Virus record (IMG/VR): IMGVR_UViG_3300034112_001756
Location: 1-23,631 of that record
Length of the DNA: 23,631 nucleotides
Source of the DNA: a virus
Reading direction: 5' to 3' (one strand)
Shown: positions 1 through 8,887 of the stretch, in pieces
Layout: each line of letters opens with the position of its first letter
Position numbering within the stretch: position 1 is the stretch's first letter
Notes under the pieces: model-generated
Database searches by the model: none
What the model was told of the DNA's origin: nothing
What the model saw: only the letters and a program-made list of their open reading frames with translations
Position numbers and translations under genes: made by a program

Positions 1-685
1 CTAAATCGCTTGCTGAGATGATGTTGCCGCTTGCAAGCCAGAGGCGACTTCCCGAATAAGCCATCCAGTACCCAACGGGCATTTTGGTTGCGACGTTGCC
101 TGTTTTATTCGAGCCGTCCCAGTAGCACGGCTGCGAAACGCCATCCTGCACAATAACCAGCCGATGCGATGGGGTAACGGTTACGTCCCCGCTCGAAACG
201 ATTGCGGATTGCGTCGCGATGACAAAGTTGACTTTTTTTACGTCGGCGTTGAGCCGAATATTAGTCAACCTGTACTCCGCCCAATCGGCTGGTTGCGTCA
301 AAGGGAATGGCGCGTAGTAAACTATGCCATCAACAGCAAACACAAGATACGGTATTTCATACTCTTGTGAAGATTCGCCGCTGGGCGTGAAAATGCTTTG
401 AGGCTTGAAAATCAGTTGCCCTTCAGCCGTTTCAATCGTTGTCGCAGCCTCGTTCTGCTTGTTCGCAGAAAAAACAATTCCGCCTTGAAAATTCCCTTTG
501 GGCAACGAGAGCTTCATCCGGAATCCATTGCGCGTCTGACCTATGCCACCACGAATGGTGCAGTTCTGCGCCCACTTGATTTGGTCTTCCGGTAAGGCCC
601 ACGGGTTGCGAACGGAGTTGACTCCATGAATCCAGCCCGCGCTGGCTTTCTGAACGCGCCCCGAAGTGATTTGCGGACTCTTCAT
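1..685 (-). CDS. Virion protein, tail nozzle-like (partial, runs off left edge)
   Basis: This frame stays open from an ATG at 685 to the left edge, giving 228 codons with no stop, so the gene is 3'-truncated by the window. The ATG shares one base with the stop of the preceding gene (TAATG), which supports the start and suggests translational coupling. The N-terminus reads MKSPQITSGRVQK and is followed by GVNSVRNPWALPEDQ, then CTIRGGIGQTRNGF near residues 43-56. Later come VIVQDGVSQPCYWDG and VGYWMAYSGSRLWLASG. I recognise the layout (a 'gift-wrap' start, an RGG..TR.GF motif, a QDG..P..WDG motif, a MAY..GRLW motif) from conserved virion proteins of uncultured podovirus-like phages. They probably form the distal tail tube or nozzle, in a role like that of T7 gp12. 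Position directly after a large tail protein fits. The nozzle role is inference; a structural protein is fairly secure. Confidence 0.72.
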   Translation of the reverse strand, partial: MKSPQITSGRVQKASAGWIHGVNSVRNPWALPEDQIKWAQNCTIRGGIGQTRNGFRMKLSLPKGNFQGGIVFSANKQNEAATTIETAEGQLIFKPQSIFTPSGESSQEYEIPYLVFAVDGIVYYAPFPLTQPADWAEYRLTNIRLNADVKKVNFVIATQSAIVSSGDVTVTPSHRLVIVQDGVSQPCYWDGSNKTGNVATKMPVGYWMAYSGSRLWLASGNIISASDL

Positions 686-3600
686 TAGAACATGACAGGG
701 TCAGTCCCGTCGCCAAACGTAATGTTGTTAATTTGAGGCGTTTGCATTGCGTGACCATCGAGGCTTTCGCTTTGCGCTCGAAGATACGTCGTCGCCAACT
801 GCCAGTAGCGTTGCGCTTGGTCGAGAAAGTCCTTATCCTCAAGGTCTACCGCATGAACAGCGGCAATGACTGCGCGAGCATTTTCGACCGGAATGTAATC
901 AAGCGGAGACTCGAACCTTGGTGCTTTCGGCTGGTAAAGGATTCGCGCCCAAGCGCACTTTTTGCCAAGCCGGATGCGTCGATACTTCGGGTTGGTTTCG
1001 GTCGGATGATATTGACCGATGAGCGTTAGGTCATTCGACCTGCCGAAGTCTGCCGCGTACAACGAAATGAATCCGGACGTTTTCGGCTTTTCGATGTGCT
1101 CGATATTTTTGACAAGAATTGGTTTTTCTTGACTCGAAACAAAAAAGTCAAGGTCTGGACTTGTTCCTGTTGAAAACCATTTTAAGAACCCGCCAAAATC
1201 GGCTCTAGCAGCCGCGCCAACGCCTCCTCCGCCAGAGAACACGATGGTCGGCTCTTGTACATATCCAGAGCCGGAATTCGTCAACGTCAGTGAAGTCACA
1301 GAGCCGTTTAAAAAAGCCACTGCTGTGGCTCCAGACCCAGATTGACCCGACGCTGGCGTAATGGTAACCGTCAGCGGGAGCGTGTATCCGGAACCTCCGG
1401 AGGTGATGGTAATACCCGTGACTGCACCAGCGTAAACTTCTGCTGTTGCAGTTGCACCTGTGCCGCTTCCGCCAGTAATTGTTACTATCGGTGGAATTAT
1501 TCCGCTATAATTTTGCCCACCATTGGTAATGTCGATTCTGTTTATTGGGCCGCTCACGGTCGCTAGTGCTGTCGCCCCTGAACCCATTTCGCTGACAATG
1601 TTGACTGATGGGTTTGACGTGTAACCTGTGCCTCCGTAAATAATTGCAAGCGAAGATATCGATGAACGCTTCAGTTTAAATTGGTTTTTGCCAGCCCGTG
1701 AAAGCCTGTAATTCGATTCTGGGGATGGAGTATATGGAAGCTCATACGTTGAATCCAGTGGTGTGAGTGCCACTCCGCTTCCATCCGAGAAGAGATAGTC
1801 CTCGCACTCAATTAGTTCAGTTGGAGCGATGGAAAAGGTTTCAGCAATAACCATTTCCATCACTCCAAGTTGAAAGCCAGTTATTTGAACAGGAGAGCCT
1901 TGAGTTGTGTATACATCAACGTCGTTTTCGTTGATTTTGATTTTATAATTCAGCGTTGGAGAAATGCCCGCCGGAAGTTGTGAGCCGGAGCCAGCCCTAA
2001 ATTTAACTATCTGGTCTTGAGCGAGATAGTTTATCGATTCTGGAGTCAATCTGTTTCCGCCAAAAACAACAGCTTGAGCCGTCCCCTTCACTGCAAAATA
2101 AAGCGGGCCGTACCCTAAGTCTTGAGGTCGAATCAACCCGTATGCAAAATCCGACGTGATTTGCCAACTGTTGTAAGTGGTTGTATCGCCGGACACTTTT
2201 GTAACATTGACAACAAGCGTTCTTGTCCCTCCCGACTCTGTGTAGCTAACTACAGAGCCACTCATAAACGTCGTAGACCCAACTGGCTTTCCTACTGAAA
2301 GCACAGAAACTCCTTGACCAACTTTAAATTTAATCGGTGAGGTTTGGGCGTTGAGCAAAAACTGCAAGCTGCTAACCGATGGCGCAACTGAGGAATTTGA
2401 CGTGTTTACGGTTGTTGGCGGATTGTTTGCGTCTGCAAGTGACGAATAGACAGCTATCTTGCTATCAGAGAGCTTTCTTGTGAAAAATTGAGTTGACGAG
2501 TTTATTTGCCCTGCATCCGGCGAAGTGTTTGCGTCAGTTACAAGCGTTTTTGGGAACGAGTAGTCAGTGTCAAAATACGTTGTCATCCCTTGACGAACCC
2601 AAGAAAAGTCTCCTATCCAGTTATTTGTGAATCCAATGCCAAATGTTCTCGATATGACTACGTTAAATTCGCCTGTTGCAGAAGAAGTTATATTGACATC
2701 GCTGAAGTCAATATTTTTTACCGTAAAGGTTCCGCTGGAATCAAATGGGGTTTCAGCGCGATATGTGACTCCTTGAATGAGTGGACTTGGAAGCGTTCCG
2801 GTTGAAGAGAACTGAACGAACATTCCAGTTGATGGACTGACTGCAACGGCTGGAATGGTAGTGTACCCAGTCCCCTGAGTTATGACATCGACGGCAGTTA
2901 TTTTCCCAGTCGCAGAATCCACAACTGCGCTTGCGCTCGCTCCGCTTCCGGTCGTTCCGGCAACAAGCAATGCTGGTGCGTTTGTATAGCCGGAGCCAGC
3001 ATTTGTTATTTCATATTCTGAAATAAAGTTTGTTGTTATTGAGCATTTTGCGTAGGCAAACGAACTTGGGAATATAGTATCGTAAGTTAACGCTGGCGAA
3101 GCGGTTAATACAAGCGATGTTATTGGGGCATTCTGAGCGTTAAGTATAAAAATCTTATTATCAGTCGCGCTTGCATAGTATCCAGTTGAGGCGGAAAATG
3201 CAGTTATTCCTGCCGATATTAAAGTGGCTAGGACGTTTGTTGAGTCGCTTGCTTTGAAATATAGATTTACATTTCCTAAAAGGTCGGTTGTATTGCCGCT
3301 TGCGAGAAGCGATGATATTATTCCAAGCGATATTGTTATTTCAATATTAGTTCCAGCCGTTGGTGCTGGAGTTATTGTAAAATTTGGTGAATTGATAGCG
3401 GATATAGTTGCATTTGCAGCTATGCCAGTTCCAGAAACGCCCATCCCAACTTTTAATTTTGAGACGTTAAATCCTTCTGGAGTGGTATTTATACCACTTA
3501 CGACGCCACCTGAGCCAATGTTGCCTGTAACTTTAATTGAATCAACAGATGGTGGGGCTTGTATTGTTATTGGCATCTCCGCTACGCACCCAACATTTGC

Positions 3601-5829
3601 AGCTTTCGGGGCAGTCGTGGCATTGCTGTAAACAACATCAAATGTTTGAATTACTTTTCCAGATACATTGCTTACCGATACACCAGAGTAAGGCCCAAAT
3701 GATACAGTTTGTGCTGTAAAGCCTGATGTTACAGTGTTGTTGTTTATTGCATTTACAACCTTCTGAGCCAGCGAGCTAGTTGTTTCAGAGCTTACATAAG
3801 AAATCGACGATGCAATTAGCTCTACATTTGCACTGCTTTCGCGCAAAACAGCCCTAAAGTTTAAAATGTTCCCGCCAGCAGTTGGCGAGGCAGCAAAGAT
3901 ATATCTTGGGGAGGCTGATTGCTCAATTTCAATTCTTGGCGTGTATCGATAGCCAGAGCCTCCTGACGTTAAAGTGATTGCATTGACGGGTCTGGACTCA
4001 AGAACAGTGTTTACTGAGGCAATCGCAGCGGCTCCCGTCCCATAACCATACAGGTCGATTCGGGTCACAGACTGGCCTTGCACAACTGCCCTTGCACGCG
4101 CATGGAACGTGGCATTCCCAATGAATTTAACTGTTGGCAACGATGTCGCTGAGTATTTCGTCCCACCATTTGTAACCTTTACAAATCCAACATATTGCAG
4201 ACCAGTGGCTGGGTCTGTCTTCATTACGGCCTCAGCGGTCGCTTGAGTTCCAGTAGGGTCGTTTGGCGATTCGATTTGAACGATTGGTGCTCCCGTGTAC
4301 CCGATACCTCCAATGTCGTCAAACTTCACGGCAGGGACGTTTGTATAACCACCTCCACCTGAAACAATTGATGCAAATGTCACTGGCCCAGTGACAACAG
4401 CGGTTATCTCTGCGCCTTGCCCAGTCGCTGGATTTATGCTTATGCCGCTGGCGGATATGTTTGAAACTTTACCCGCGCTGGATTGCGCCGGAATGAGTTT
4501 CGCAACGCTATTCTGCCCACTGCCCGTAGTGGTAAATACGATTGGCTTTTCACCCGACAAGGAAGCCTCGTAAGATTCATGCAGCGTGACGTTTTTTCCG
4601 TCAATCCTTCTTGCGTAGTAGTTCTGACCGCTCAATAACGGCTCTGGGAGCGAGCCTCCAGCAGAGTACGCTTGAACCAAATCGCCAGTCGAAAATGGGG
4701 CGTCGAGCGTGAATTCCAGCGTTGTTTCTGGGGCAATCGGATTGCGAACAACGATTGTGCTGTTGTTTTTGCTTCCGCTTAACAGTATGCGATTGATGTC
4801 GTTAGATGCGTCCGAAGATGTTTTGTAAACAACAATGTTGTAAGCGTCATCGAGGATTCGCGCAAAGTATACCGTTTCCGTTGCAAGGGGAGCCGGAAGC
4901 TCAAGGTTCGATATCTTTTCAAACCGCACTTCCGTGCCTGTTTGGATTTTCGGAAAGATGCTTCCAAATGCTGTCGCCGCTGGAAGATACAATGCAGTCG
5001 AAACCTGCACTGAGCGTGTATTTTCAAAGTCTCCAAGCACGTTCGCGTTGAGGTTGTTGCGAAGGTCGGTGATTTGAATTCCGTTGATGCCATTCTCGGC
5101 ATCCAGTTGGGATTGATGCAGTGTTACCGTGCTGGCGGAAGGCGTTCCGATGTAGTAGTTACCGTTGTTGCTCAACGGCTTTGGCGTAGTCGTTACAAAC
5201 GTAATTTTTGCGAGTGTACCAGCAACAAAGTTGTGCGAGCCGGACTGTGCTGTAAACTCGTAAAGCGGCTTTGTCTTTGCCGACCGCAACAGAATGTTGA
5301 CGCTGTCCGGCTGAATCAGCCCAAGCGGGAAGTCGGATATGGCATGAGCCGTAACGTAAAGCCCGTCAACGCCCTCTCCTGCTTCTGTTTGCGTCCTAAG
5401 AGCACGATTGTTCCCGTCATATCCGATGACGCGCAGCCGAACCCCGACATCACTTTCGTGCTCTGCAATCGCAATGAGTTGCGAAGGCTGGAGGATGTCC
5501 ATGACAACGGGAACAAACCCACGGTCGTCCCACGCCCACGAAACGGGCGAGTACATCCCGCCTTTGTTGATATGGTACTGAAATAACCTGCTGCGAAAGT
5601 AAAGCGGCGAGCCGTCAGTGTTTACAGCGAGAGGGACTTCGATTCCACGCGGGAGCGTGACGCTCATCCCATCCCATCCGGTGCATACGTCCACCTGCGA
5701 AATCAGGTGGTGGTAGTGACCGGAATCCATAAGACCCTGAACGGCTTGCGACAGCTTCCGGTAAATCCGGTTGCTGTCGGTCGTCGCCAGAATCTCAGAA
5801 ATCTCGTCGTAAATCTCTGAGACAAACAT
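685..5829 (-). CDS. Giant tail/adaptor-like virion protein with repeat-rich insertion (1714 aa)
   Basis: The N-terminal ~190 residues (YDEISEI, VTLPRGIEVPLAVN near 57-70, RVIGYDGNNR near 133-142, DGLYVTAH near 155-162) and the C-terminal ~165 residues (YHPTETNPKYRRIR near 1607-1620, LDYIPVENARAVIAAVHAV near 1643-1661) match, to my recognition, the two halves of one conserved tail or head-tail adaptor-like protein of environmental phages. Between them lie about 1,350 residues of low-complexity, Ser/Thr/Gly-rich beta-type sequence. It holds repeats of the form GGSGYTxxPxVxI...GSGAxAxA (near 488-635, 943-1000 and 1393-1547) and modules of the form LPxPLxxGxxYYxxx (near 311, 394 and 1013). The start ATG lies 2 bases after the stop of the upstream gene; no Shine-Dalgarno is visible. 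The insertion may be a surface-exposed, possibly glycan-binding decoration. There is no signal peptide. Structural role likely; exact position in the virion unknown. Confidence 0.75.
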   Translation of the reverse strand: MFVSEIYDEISEILATTDSNRIYRKLSQAVQGLMDSGHYHHLISQVDVCTGWDGMSVTLPRGIEVPLAVNTDGSPLYFRSRLFQYHINKGGMYSPVSWAWDDRGFVPVVMDILQPSQLIAIAEHESDVGVRLRVIGYDGNNRALRTQTEAGEGVDGLYVTAHAISDFPLGLIQPDSVNILLRSAKTKPLYEFTAQSGSHNFVAGTLAKITFVTTTPKPLSNNGNYYIGTPSASTVTLHQSQLDAENGINGIQITDLRNNLNANVLGDFENTRSVQVSTALYLPAATAFGSIFPKIQTGTEVRFEKISNLELPAPLATETVYFARILDDAYNIVVYKTSSDASNDINRILLSGSKNNSTIVVRNPIAPETTLEFTLDAPFSTGDLVQAYSAGGSLPEPLLSGQNYYARRIDGKNVTLHESYEASLSGEKPIVFTTTGSGQNSVAKLIPAQSSAGKVSNISASGISINPATGQGAEITAVVTGPVTFASIVSGGGGYTNVPAVKFDDIGGIGYTGAPIVQIESPNDPTGTQATAEAVMKTDPATGLQYVGFVKVTNGGTKYSATSLPTVKFIGNATFHARARAVVQGQSVTRIDLYGYGTGAAAIASVNTVLESRPVNAITLTSGGSGYRYTPRIEIEQSASPRYIFAASPTAGGNILNFRAVLRESSANVELIASSISYVSSETTSSLAQKVVNAINNNTVTSGFTAQTVSFGPYSGVSVSNVSGKVIQTFDVVYSNATTAPKAANVGCVAEMPITIQAPPSVDSIKVTGNIGSGGVVSGINTTPEGFNVSKLKVGMGVSGTGIAANATISAINSPNFTITPAPTAGTNIEITISLGIISSLLASGNTTDLLGNVNLYFKASDSTNVLATLISAGITAFSASTGYYASATDNKIFILNAQNAPITSLVLTASPALTYDTIFPSSFAYAKCSITTNFISEYEITNAGSGYTNAPALLVAGTTGSGASASAVVDSATGKITAVDVITQGTGYTTIPAVAVSPSTGMFVQFSSTGTLPSPLIQGVTYRAETPFDSSGTFTVKNIDFSDVNITSSATGEFNVVISRTFGIGFTNNWIGDFSWVRQGMTTYFDTDYSFPKTLVTDANTSPDAGQINSSTQFFTRKLSDSKIAVYSSLADANNPPTTVNTSNSSVAPSVSSLQFLLNAQTSPIKFKVGQGVSVLSVGKPVGSTTFMSGSVVSYTESGGTRTLVVNVTKVSGDTTTYNSWQITSDFAYGLIRPQDLGYGPLYFAVKGTAQAVVFGGNRLTPESINYLAQDQIVKFRAGSGSQLPAGISPTLNYKIKINENDVDVYTTQGSPVQITGFQLGVMEMVIAETFSIAPTELIECEDYLFSDGSGVALTPLDSTYELPYTPSPESNYRLSRAGKNQFKLKRSSISSLAIIYGGTGYTSNPSVNIVSEMGSGATALATVSGPINRIDITNGGQNYSGIIPPIVTITGGSGTGATATAEVYAGAVTGITITSGGSGYTLPLTVTITPASGQSGSGATAVAFLNGSVTSLTLTNSGSGYVQEPTIVFSGGGGVGAAARADFGGFLKWFSTGTSPDLDFFVSSQEKPILVKNIEHIEKPKTSGFISLYAADFGRSNDLTLIGQYHPTETNPKYRRIRLGKKCAWARILYQPKAPRFESPLDYIPVENARAVIAAVHAVDLEDKDFLDQAQRYWQLATTYLRAQSESLDGHAMQTPQINNITFGDGTDPVMF

Positions 5830-5831
5830 GG

Positions 5832-6188
5832 TTACTTGTAGCTGCCTTCTTCAGCTATGGATGCCAAAAACTCTTCGTCAGCCTTTTTGCGCCCTCCCTT
5901 GTCCTCCATTTCCATTTCCTTCTCTCCTCCCTCATCCTCCATCTCCGGAGCGGCAGCTTGACCTTCGAGCATTGTTGCGAACTCGCTGAGGCCCGAAGAG
6001 AGGTTCTTGATAACGTCGTAAATCGCCATGAACATCGCTTTTGGGATTTCGATGGTCTCCCCACCTTCCGCGCCCATTCCAGCCCCTTCTGGGGGCATCC
6101 CTGCTCCTGCTGGAGGCATTGCTGCGCCCATTCCCGAATCCATCCCTGCTGCCGGAGCAGCACCCATAGCCATTTCGTTCTGTTTCAT
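5832..6188 (-). CDS. Small Met/Gly/Pro-rich acidic phage protein (118 aa)
   Basis: I do not recognise a named family. The first ~45 residues are a low-complexity run of Met, Gly, Ala and Pro with repeated GMG and GAGM motifs. A short amphipathic helical stretch follows (PKAMFMAIYDVIKNLSSGL, near 49-67). The last ~45 residues are strongly charged, rich in Glu, Asp and Met, then Lys. There is no transmembrane segment, cysteine or signal peptide. It starts 11 bases after the stop of the second tail fibre, from an A-rich leader without a Shine-Dalgarno, and ends 2 bases before the 1714-residue tail protein. The position suggests a minor virion component or a tail assembly helper. That is inference from location only. 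Confidence 0.7.
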   Translation of the reverse strand: MKQNEMAMGAAPAAGMDSGMGAAMPPAGAGMPPEGAGMGAEGGETIEIPKAMFMAIYDVIKNLSSGLSEFATMLEGQAAAPEMEDEGGEKEMEMEDKGGRKKADEEFLASIAEEGSYK

Positions 6189-6199
6189 ATTTTTTGCTT

Positions 6200-8887
6200 T
6201 TAAGATTTCCAGACCCTTACTTTTATCGTTGGTGTAGTTAATGTTACGTTTGAAGCTGTTGAGTTTCGTATTACAACAATCACAGTGTTTGCGGTGTGAA
6301 CGTGAGCCGTTATTTGCAAGGCAGTCGCGTCTGTATTCCCAGCCGAAACACTTAGCGATGCAAGCGCAAAGTCCTGCAATGCGGCATTTGTAACAGTAAT
6401 CGAGTATGTTTTTTGAGTCCCAGCGTTAATGGTTACAGTCGCTTGAGAGGATGTCGTTTCGTAATATCCCTTTGATATAACGCCAGCGTTTGCCTGAGAT
6501 AGTGAAGAAAAATTTATATCTGTTGGGCCTATCGTAATGCCATCAACAATTGCAAGCTCCAAATTCGACTGAATACCACCATTTGCAAATATAGAATAGC
6601 AATTCAACTCTGAAGCTGCTGTAATCGAGAAATCTCTCAGAGTGGTTGTGTTATGCTGATATTTAATTAAGTCTCCATTTGCGCCAGTTCCAGACAATAT
6701 TTTAATTGTTGGAAGCGTAGTTTGCTTTATAGACAAAACAGCCGCTGGAGTGTCCGTTGTTCCAATCGCAACCTCTCCGGCTGCGTGTATTATAAATGGC
6801 GTGATATCTCCGGCTACGTCATTTACTATTAATGATTTTCCAGTTCCTTGATTTGTTATAACAACGCAATCGGATGTTGCGGTCGTCGCGTTGGATATGG
6901 TCAGCGACGAGCCAGTTCCATTCGTTGAAATGGTCAACGCTCCGGACATTGTGTCCCCAGTTTTTAAAACGGTTGTACCCCCCTGCGTTATCGTTCCGGC
7001 ACTCGTCCCAAAATTTGCTGAAATAGTTCCGCTGCTGGTGATTGTGCCTCCGCTTAATCCCGACCCAGCCGTTATACTGGTGACTGTCCCAGTCCCACCT
7101 ACTGTCGTTGGTGTCCATGCTGTGCCATTCCATGCCAGAATTTGTCCGGTTGTTGGCGCAGTTGATGCCACCGACCTGCCCTGAATCCTCACAACGCTTG
7201 CTGTAGCGTCGCCAGCGGATGCCGTAACATCGCCAGACAAAGATGTTATACCTGCTTTTGTTTGAGTGCTTGCATCTTGGTTAAAAAATATACCTTGTGA
7301 GCCTACAACTAAAAGTCCACCCGAAATGAATGTTGTGTATGCTTCAATGAGTCCATTGTTGAAAATATTCAGTACGGTTGTTCTTGTTCCTGAATTATCA
7401 ATAGAAAATCTTACAACCCCGTCAGTTGTTTGTCCAGTTCTATTGCAAACATCTAAAGCAAAAGTGCTTGTCGCAACGCCAATCCCAACGCGACCGGATG
7501 CGTCAATCACAAAAGGTGTCGCATCGCCAGATACGTCATTTACTATTAATGACCTGCCAGTCCCCTGATTGGTTATTACAACGCAATCAGACGTTGCTGT
7601 CGCAGCATTGGAAACCGTCAATGAAGTACCTGTTCCCGTTGTTGAAACGGTCAACGCTCCGGACATTGTGTCCCCAGTTTTTAAAACCGCTGTTCCGGCA
7701 GCAAGATAATCAGTTCCGGCGACTGCTGCTGTGAAAGCTCCTGTTCCGTTGCCCTTTATTATGCCTGTGAGTGTCGTCGCTCCTGTTCCGCCATTGGCAA
7801 CGGCTACCACGCCAGTTACGTTCGATGCTGTTCCAGTCGTGTTTTGATTCAGAGTGGGCACATCTCCGGCTTGGATTGCCGAAAGAACTACGTTTGCCCC
7901 AGTTCCGCGAAGGTATTGACCCGATGTTACTGCTCCTGCCAATGCGTTAAGCGCAGCTTGCTGAGTTGTCGCTCCCGTCCCGCCAAGCGCAATGCCCAAT
8001 GTGCTGAATACTGGCATCGCGCCAATCGCTGCTGGCGTTATCGTTTGATTCGATGCGGATGTGATTCGGCCTTTTGCGTCAACGCTAAAAGCCGGAACGG
8101 AACTGGCTGAACCGTAGCTTGCAGCCACAACGCCAGTGTTTGCAAGCGTTGCTACAACTGAACCAGAGCCACTTGCAATGACATCTCCGGTCAGTGCGGT
8201 AATGCCTGCGTCAGTGTCGGCGGATGGTGCCCATTGGGTTCCATTGTACTTCAAAACCTGTCCATTCACTGGAACGGTCGCGGAAACATTAATTCCACGA
8301 ATCCTCGCAACCGTTGCAGAGGCAGAGCCGTTTGAAGCTGGAGTTGCTGTAACATCGCCAGTCAGCGACGTTATTCCGGCAACCGTCTGTATTGTTCCGT
8401 TTGCAAATCCAATTCCAAGCGGGCTAACGTAAAGTGTGTTTTCACAAGTTATCGTGCCGGATACATATAGATTTCCAGATAAACCTACATTGTAGAATTG
8501 CGAACTGCCTTGGCTATCGCGACTTACAATAGTATTTGGAGACGCTTCTGATGCATATCCCCGCCATACAAGCGTTTGCGAGCCAGCTTGTTGAGAAACC
8601 AAAACCTGACTTGCAGAAGTTGCAGCTGGAACTGCAATAACGCGAGAGTCTTGGAACGCTCGCAAAAAGTAACACATCAATCCCTCGCCCGCATTGCGAG
8701 GTATTCCAAACACGGTCGCCTGTTGGTTTACATCACACGTTGACCAAACAACACGCCCATCGACAACGGTTTTTGTGATGGTTCCGTAAAGCGCGGAGGT
8801 CAGGTTGCCGAGGATGCTCGCAACACTCTCCTGAGACACAATGGGATATGGAATATCCTGTCTGCAAACATCTGATTCACAACTCAT
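6200..8887 (-). CDS. Tail fibre protein with repeated modules (895 aa)
   Basis: This is a likely trimeric tail fibre or receptor-binding protein. Residues 1-130 look like a distinct N-terminal attachment region (MSCESDVCRQDIPYP, VVDGRVVWSTCDVNQQ). From about 137 onward the sequence is built of fibre modules: GITSLTGDVTA (171-181 and, with one change, 546-556), ALGGTGATTQQAALNAL (near 300-316), VANGGTGATTLTG (363-375), VLKTGDTMSGALT (401-413 and 639-651), ASGRVGIG (463-470). A block of about 70 residues is duplicated at 401-470 and 640-709. The C-terminal ~90 residues are a Thr/Ala-rich beta domain ending in KVRVWKS. The start overlaps the endolysin stop by 4 bases (ATGA) and is preceded by AGGAG at a 5-base spacing, so it is well supported. 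The gene shares modules with the larger fibre encoded at 10175-13936. The fibre call is strong; the receptor is unknown. Confidence 0.85.
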   Translation of the reverse strand: MSCESDVCRQDIPYPIVSQESVASILGNLTSALYGTITKTVVDGRVVWSTCDVNQQATVFGIPRNAGEGLMCYFLRAFQDSRVIAVPAATSASQVLVSQQAGSQTLVWRGYASEASPNTIVSRDSQGSSQFYNVGLSGNLYVSGTITCENTLYVSPLGIGFANGTIQTVAGITSLTGDVTATPASNGSASATVARIRGINVSATVPVNGQVLKYNGTQWAPSADTDAGITALTGDVIASGSGSVVATLANTGVVAASYGSASSVPAFSVDAKGRITSASNQTITPAAIGAMPVFSTLGIALGGTGATTQQAALNALAGAVTSGQYLRGTGANVVLSAIQAGDVPTLNQNTTGTASNVTGVVAVANGGTGATTLTGIIKGNGTGAFTAAVAGTDYLAAGTAVLKTGDTMSGALTVSTTGTGTSLTVSNAATATSDCVVITNQGTGRSLIVNDVSGDATPFVIDASGRVGIGVATSTFALDVCNRTGQTTDGVVRFSIDNSGTRTTVLNIFNNGLIEAYTTFISGGLLVVGSQGIFFNQDASTQTKAGITSLSGDVTASAGDATASVVRIQGRSVASTAPTTGQILAWNGTAWTPTTVGGTGTVTSITAGSGLSGGTITSSGTISANFGTSAGTITQGGTTVLKTGDTMSGALTISTNGTGSSLTISNATTATSDCVVITNQGTGKSLIVNDVAGDITPFIIHAAGEVAIGTTDTPAAVLSIKQTTLPTIKILSGTGANGDLIKYQHNTTTLRDFSITAASELNCYSIFANGGIQSNLELAIVDGITIGPTDINFSSLSQANAGVISKGYYETTSSQATVTINAGTQKTYSITVTNAALQDFALASLSVSAGNTDATALQITAHVHTANTVIVVIRNSTASNVTLTTPTIKVRVWKS
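6761..6970 (-). repeat. Second copy of the ~210-base fibre module
   Basis: Codes for residues 640-709 of the 895-residue fibre, from LKTGDTMSGALTIS to EVAIG. It is a diverged in-frame copy of the segment at 7478-7687, offset by 717 bases (239 codons). The first 39 bases in the coding direction (6932-6970) are identical in both copies. Confidence 0.85.
7478..7687 (-). repeat. First copy of the ~210-base fibre module
   Basis: Codes for residues 401-470 of the 895-residue fibre, from VLKTGDTMSGALTVS to GRVGIG. It is paired with 6761-6970. The identical 39-base core here is 7649-7687. Outside the core the copies differ at many positions, including silent ones, so the duplication is not recent except possibly at the core. 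Confidence 0.85.
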
